Assembly (NCBI GenBank): GCA_963828825.1
Contig: CAWHGF010000004.1
Coordinates: forward strand, 496,001-560,000
Source: Bog-473 sp963828825
Lineage (GTDB): Bacteria > Actinomycetota > Acidimicrobiia > Acidimicrobiales > RAAP-2
DNA: 64,000 nucleotides
Direction: 5' to 3'
A program made the translations under genes and the position numbers. This document shows positions 60,461 to 64,000 of this stretch, in pieces. Each line of letters opens with the position of its first letter. Position 1 is the stretch's first letter. The notes under the pieces are model-generated. The model saw only the letters and a list, made by a program, of their open reading frames with translations. It made no database searches and was not told the DNA's origin.

Positions 60461-61390
60461 TCACCCGCCGCCCATCTTGAGGCCGGGGTGACGCGAGTGG
60501 AAGATCTGTGCGTTGACCTCGGCCGCGATGGCAGCCGGATCCCATTTGGCCTCGCCCTTGGGGTTGTCGACGGCCTCTCCGAGGTGCCACGGCTCGTAGT
60601 GAGCGATGTTCGCCCCCACCGCCCGGAACACCTGGCCGGTGACATGGAGGGCCTCGTCGGAAGCCAGCCAGGCGACCATGGGTGCAGAGTTCTGCGGGTT
60701 GAGCCGGCTGAATTCCTCGTCGCCGTATTCGTCGGGCTCCTTGAGCTCGACGTCCTTGAGGACGCCGCCCGTGAGGCGCGTCACGCCGCCCGGTGCGACC
60801 GCGTTGGCGCGCACCCCGTAGCGGGATCCCTCGAGCGAGGTGATGATCGTCAGCGCAGCGATCCCAGCCTTGGCGGACCCGTAGTTGGCCTGGCCCACAT
60901 TGCCCTGTAGCCCCGCCGAGGAGACCGTGTTGACGATGGCCGCCCTGACGTTGTCACCGGCCTTGGAGCGCTCACGCCAACGGATGCAGGCGAACTTCGT
61001 GGCGGCGAACGTGCCCTTGAGGTGGACGCGGAGCACCGAGTCGAAGTCGTCCTCGGTCATGGAGACGATTACCTTGTCCCTGATGATCCCGGCGTTGTTG
61101 ACGAGGATGTCGAGTCCACCGAAGGCGTCGTAGGCCGTGGCGATCATGTTCTCGGCACCGCCGAAGTCAGCCACGTCGTCGTAGTTGGCGACGGCCTCCC
61201 CGCCACGAGCGTTGATCACCTCGACGACCTCGTCGGCCGGGCGCTTGTCGGCGCCCTCTCCCGTGGCGCTCCCTCCCAGGTCGTTGATGACCACCCTGGC
61301 TCCCTGCGCCGCAAGTTCCAGCGCCTCACCGCGGCCGATGCCGTGGCCCGACCCGGTGACGACGGCGATTTTTCCGTCCAAAATGCCCAT
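60461..61390 (-). CDS. SDR-family 3-hydroxyacyl-CoA dehydrogenase-like protein
   Basis: A 309-residue SDR: KIAVVTGSGHGIGRGEALELAAQGARVVINDLGGS, DILVNNAGIIRD, SSAGLQGNVGQANYGSAKAGIAALTIITSLEGSRYGVRANAVAPGGVTR (Tyr-x3-Lys). The long C-terminal extension (LNPQNSAPMVAWLASDEALHVTGQVFRAVGANIAHYEPWHLGE) fits the MFE-2/HSD17B4-like subgroup. It oxidises a 3-hydroxyacyl-CoA or hydroxysteroid with NAD. ATG 61390 with GGAGAG-type site; palindromic site 8 lies 26 bp upstream. Confidence 0.9.
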   Translation of the reverse strand: MGILDGKIAVVTGSGHGIGRGEALELAAQGARVVINDLGGSATGEGADKRPADEVVEVINARGGEAVANYDDVADFGGAENMIATAYDAFGGLDILVNNAGIIRDKVIVSMTEDDFDSVLRVHLKGTFAATKFACIRWRERSKAGDNVRAAIVNTVSSAGLQGNVGQANYGSAKAGIAALTIITSLEGSRYGVRANAVAPGGVTRLTGGVLKDVELKEPDEYGDEEFSRLNPQNSAPMVAWLASDEALHVTGQVFRAVGANIAHYEPWHLGEAVDNPKGEAKWDPAAIAAEVNAQIFHSRHPGLKMGGG

Positions 61391-61415
61391 GAGGCCCCCA
61401 ATCCGGAGAGAAGAC

Positions 61416-61429
61416 TGACACGTCTGTCA
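61416..61429. promoter_or_regulatory. Palindromic operator TGAC-N6-GTCA, site 8
   Basis: TGACACGTCTGTCA lies 26 bp before the SDR start, in the promoter region on the minus strand. Confidence 0.65.
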
Positions 61430-61517
61430 TCTACCGTAACGGCGGCGGGTGACGGCCGACAATTCCTCCGAATTCGGCCCCGACCGGGGACGATCGGGGC
61501 CTGTTCCGGATCGACAC

Positions 61518-61531
61518 TGACACCGACGTCA
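61518..61531. promoter_or_regulatory. Palindromic operator TGAC-N6-GTCA, site 9
   Basis: TGACACCGACGTCA is followed directly by TATACGGT (-10 like TATACG/TACGGT, 61532-61539), upstream of the NDP-forming ligase at 61654. With site 8 it makes a two-site divergent control region (61391-61653). Confidence 0.65.
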
Positions 61532-61653
61532 TATACGGTGAGTGCCCCCGCGGGCCCTCTGCGGGCCCGCCGCGGCGCGCCGGATCCCGAAGGGCCGAGC
61601 GGTGCAGCTGCAGGAGAACACCAGCGCAGAACGGCGCGGCACGAGGGAGGGAC

Positions 61654-63846
61654 ATGGCAACAGGGACCACGGAGACGGGGCATGGAATGGACGTCACGGG
61701 CCGACCAACCGCCCTTCGCTCCATCGACCTGGACACCTTCTTCCGCCCGCAGCGGGTGGCCGTCGTGGGGGCCTCCGACTCGAACGCACGCCCCAACACC
61801 GCGCTCACCCAGAAGATCACCGCCTGGGCCGAGGAGCGGGGCGCGACCGTCTACTTCGTCAACCCGAACCGTCCCACAGTGGCGGGACGGCCCTGCGCCA
61901 AGGCACTGATCGACATTGAGGAAGAGCTCGACCTGGTGGCGATTTTGGTCGGGGAACCGCTCCCGATCCTGCGCGACGCCGTTGCCGCCCGGGCCAAGTT
62001 CGCCGTCGTGTTCGCGGCAGGGTTCGCCGAGGTCGGAGTCAAAGGTGAGCGCCTGCAGGACGAGATGGAACGAGTCATCGCCAGCGGCGACGTCCACGTG
62101 CTCGGGCCCAACACCAACCTGAACGCGTTCGAGGTCTTCCGCGAGGACCTCCCCGGCAAGGCCATCGCGCTCATCACCCAGAGCGGTCATCAGGGACGCC
62201 CGATCTTCCAGGGCCAGGAAATCGGCATCAAGCTCTCGCACTGGGCGCCGGCTGGGAACGAAGCGGACATGGAATCCGCCGACTTCATCAACTATTTCTC
62301 GAGCCTCGAGTCTACCGGCGCCGTCGCCTGTTACATCGAGGGATTCAAGAACGGACGCACCCTGCAGCTGGCGGCCGATGCCGCCGCCACGCGCAAGGTC
62401 CCCATCGTTGCCGTCAAGGTGGGCCGGACCGACGAGGGCAAGTCCATGGCGAAAGCCCATACGGGACACCTGACGGGATCGGACGACGTCGTCTCCGCTG
62501 CATTCCGCCAGTATGGGGTCCAGCGCGTCGATGGACTCGACCAGTTGCTCGAGGTGTCGGCTGCTCTCGCCCGTGCCAAGGCACCCTCCCCCGATGCCAC
62601 CAGACGCCTGGCCCGTGGTGCCGGCGGGCGCGTCTGCGTCTATTCGATCTCGGGTGGTACCGGCGCCCACATGGCCGACATGGTCTCGGCCGCCGGTCTC
62701 GAACTGCCCTCGCTCACCAAGGACTCGCAGACACAATTGCACGAATGGATCCCGCCCTACCTGCGCGTGTCGAATCCCGTGGACAACGGTGGCGCTCCGG
62801 TGCGCGACTGGCGGGGGCCGAAGATAATCCAGACGATGCTCGCCGACCCCAACGTCGACCTGCTGCTGTGCCCCATCACGGGCGCCCTGCCGTCCATGGG
62901 CAACAAGCTCTGCCAGGACCTGGTGGACGCGGCAGCAACCACGGACAAGCCCATCTTCGTGGTCTGGGGTTCGCCCGTCGGGACCGAAGAGGCCTACACG
63001 AAGACGCTCCTCGAGAGCAGCGTGCCCACCTTTCGTACGTTCACCAATGCGGTCATGGCCGCGAAGGCCTACTTCGACCATCACCGCTTTGTCGCCTCCT
63101 ACCAGTCCGCGTTCGATCACCCGGCCCTCCGTCCGAGCCCGGCCAAGAAGAAGGCGCTCCCGCTCCTGGCGCCCTCCGGGATCCCCCGCCGCAGCGGCCA
63201 GAGCCTCTCGGAGCAGGACTCCAAGGCACTGCTCGAGACGTACGGCATCGCCGTGCCCGAGGAACGCATTGCGACGTCACCCGACGAGGCGGTCAAGGCA
63301 GCGAAGAAGATCGGCTACCCGGTGGTCATGAAGATCGTCTCGGCTGACATCCCCCACAAATCCGACCTGGGACTCGTCGCCGTGGGCGTCCGCGACGAGG
63401 ACGACGCTCGGCGCACCTACAGGCGTCTGGTCGCCGCCGCCAAGAAGGCCGCGCCCAAAGCCCGCGTCGACGGCGTGCTCGTCGCCCAGATGGTGGGGGG
63501 CGTTGAGACCGTGGTGGGCATCGCCCAGGACGAGCTCTTCGGGCCCGTCGTCATGTTCGGTCTCGGCGGCGTGCTGGTCGAGGTCCTGCGCGACGTGACC
63601 TTCCGTGTTCCGCCCTTCACGACCCGAGACGCCTCGGCCATGCTCGACGAGCTGCGCGGCGCCGCGCTGCTCCGCGGCGTTCGAGGACAACCGGCTGCCG
63701 ACCGCGCTGCGCTCGTCGACGTCCTGATGAAGATGCAGCGACTGGCAGTGGACCTCTCCGGCGAGATCGCCGAGGTCGACATCAACCCGCTACTGGCGGG
63801 GCCCGACGGCGCGGTTGCGGCTGATGCCCTCGTCGTGCTGGCCTGA
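61654..63846 (+). CDS. NDP-forming acyl-CoA synthetase (acetate-CoA ligase ADP-forming family)
   Basis: A 730-residue protein with the domain order of fused NDP-forming ligases. CoA-binding Rossmann domain: FFRPQRVAVVGASDSNARPN (about 30-50). Succinyl-CoA-ligase-like flavodoxin domains: ALITQSGHQGRPIFQG, KVGRTDEGKSMAKAHTGHLTGSDDV, RVSNPVDNGG. C-terminal ATP-grasp: EQDSKALLETYGIAVPEERIATSPDEAVKAAKKIGYPVVMKIVSADIPHKSDLGLV, then GPVVMFGLGGVLVEVLRDVTFRVPP and AEVDINPLLAG. It activates an acid with CoA at the cost of ATP to ADP. ATG 61654 has a GAGGGAGGG site; palindromic site 9 lies in its promoter. Confidence 0.92.
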   Translation: MATGTTETGHGMDVTGRPTALRSIDLDTFFRPQRVAVVGASDSNARPNTALTQKITAWAEERGATVYFVNPNRPTVAGRPCAKALIDIEEELDLVAILVGEPLPILRDAVAARAKFAVVFAAGFAEVGVKGERLQDEMERVIASGDVHVLGPNTNLNAFEVFREDLPGKAIALITQSGHQGRPIFQGQEIGIKLSHWAPAGNEADMESADFINYFSSLESTGAVACYIEGFKNGRTLQLAADAAATRKVPIVAVKVGRTDEGKSMAKAHTGHLTGSDDVVSAAFRQYGVQRVDGLDQLLEVSAALARAKAPSPDATRRLARGAGGRVCVYSISGGTGAHMADMVSAAGLELPSLTKDSQTQLHEWIPPYLRVSNPVDNGGAPVRDWRGPKIIQTMLADPNVDLLLCPITGALPSMGNKLCQDLVDAAATTDKPIFVVWGSPVGTEEAYTKTLLESSVPTFRTFTNAVMAAKAYFDHHRFVASYQSAFDHPALRPSPAKKKALPLLAPSGIPRRSGQSLSEQDSKALLETYGIAVPEERIATSPDEAVKAAKKIGYPVVMKIVSADIPHKSDLGLVAVGVRDEDDARRTYRRLVAAAKKAAPKARVDGVLVAQMVGGVETVVGIAQDELFGPVVMFGLGGVLVEVLRDVTFRVPPFTTRDASAMLDELRGAALLRGVRGQPAADRAALVDVLMKMQRLAVDLSGEIAEVDINPLLAGPDGAVAADALVVLA

Positions 63847-63885
63847 TCCGGCCGCCGCTTGCGACGAGAGACCCCAAGGAGACCG

Positions 63886-64000
63886 ATGAGCGACACGACT
63901 GAGAACGCGGTAGGAGACGATCTGATCCGTCGGATTGAGGACGGCATCTGCTGGATCATTCTCAACCGACCCGACGCCGGAAACGCCATGACCCAGTTCA
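63886..64000 (+). CDS. Enoyl-CoA hydratase/isomerase, N-terminus only
   Basis: ATG 63886 with AAGGAG upstream starts MSDTTENAVGDDLIRRIEDGICWIILNRPDAGNAMTQF, the typical first strands of the crotonase family (W-x-x-LNRPDAGNAM). It is cut by the window end. It follows the NDP-forming ligase by 39 nt and is probably in its operon, so it is likely to act on the acyl-CoA that ligase makes. Confidence 0.8.
   Translation, partial: MSDTTENAVGDDLIRRIEDGICWIILNRPDAGNAMTQF

Overview
The window reads as chromosomal DNA from a high-GC actinobacterium, most probably an uncultured member of the Acidimicrobiia. The grounds are the strongly GC-rich sequence with frequent GTG starts, many promoters of the TANNNT type placed 5-9 nt before the start codon (leaderless mRNAs), F420-type oxidoreductases, and a secreted protein (27910-29397) carrying the GYW-V-A-DGGIF-F-GDA repeat that I associate with Acidimicrobiia. 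No rRNA, tRNA or CRISPR array was seen.

Layout. (1) 1-5726 is the right part of an integrated mobile element: a minus-strand replication operon (excisionase-like HTH, two tiny zinc-ribbon proteins, Prim-Pol, DUF3631 ATPase, SWIM-like protein, HNH nuclease, small ORFs) running off the left edge, plus a plus-strand HTH protein and a tyrosine integrase at the right end. The HNH gene has a frameshift and the natural integrase N-terminus contains an in-frame TGA. (2) 5826-18414 holds amidohydrolases, a D-aminoacylase-like enzyme, a broken LLM oxidoreductase, a HAD hydrolase, a DUF35/thiolase-like (Ltp2-type) pair, a GMC oxidoreductase with a gluconate-dehydrogenase subunit 3, and HyuA. (3) 18451-45228 is dominated by acyl-CoA catabolism: acyl-CoA dehydrogenases (two divergent pairs, two single genes, one double-domain fusion), four acyl-CoA ligases across regions 3 and 5, an enoyl-CoA hydratase, a CoA-transferase, a P450/ferredoxin/thiolase set with a TetR regulator, and SRPBCC and cyclic-nucleotide-binding proteins. 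(4) 45247-51398 holds a DUF429 protein, an ECF sigma factor with a membrane partner, redox enzymes, and a small Clp locus: an XRE regulator and a catalytically degenerate ClpP paralogue divergent from an intact ClpP. (5) 51529-64000 has two tandem Tat phosphoesterases, another amidohydrolase, enoyl-CoA hydratases, RlmN, a thiolase-like protein, an SDR and an NDP-forming acyl-CoA ligase.

How it fits together. The main theme is activation and beta-oxidation-like degradation of fatty, branched, alicyclic or steroid-like acids. The most interesting signal is a 14-bp palindrome, TGAC-N6-GTCA (consensus near TGACACCGGTGTCA), found nine times between genes, always beside starts of amidohydrolase, acyl-CoA dehydrogenase, CoA ligase, HyuA/GMC or SDR genes, often inside the promoter. 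It defines a candidate catabolic regulon. A second palindrome, AACGTTCGTT, lies before the TetR gene and before the phosphoesterase operon. Four genes carry single-base insertions and one a nonsense codon, which could be real decay or residual assembly errors.
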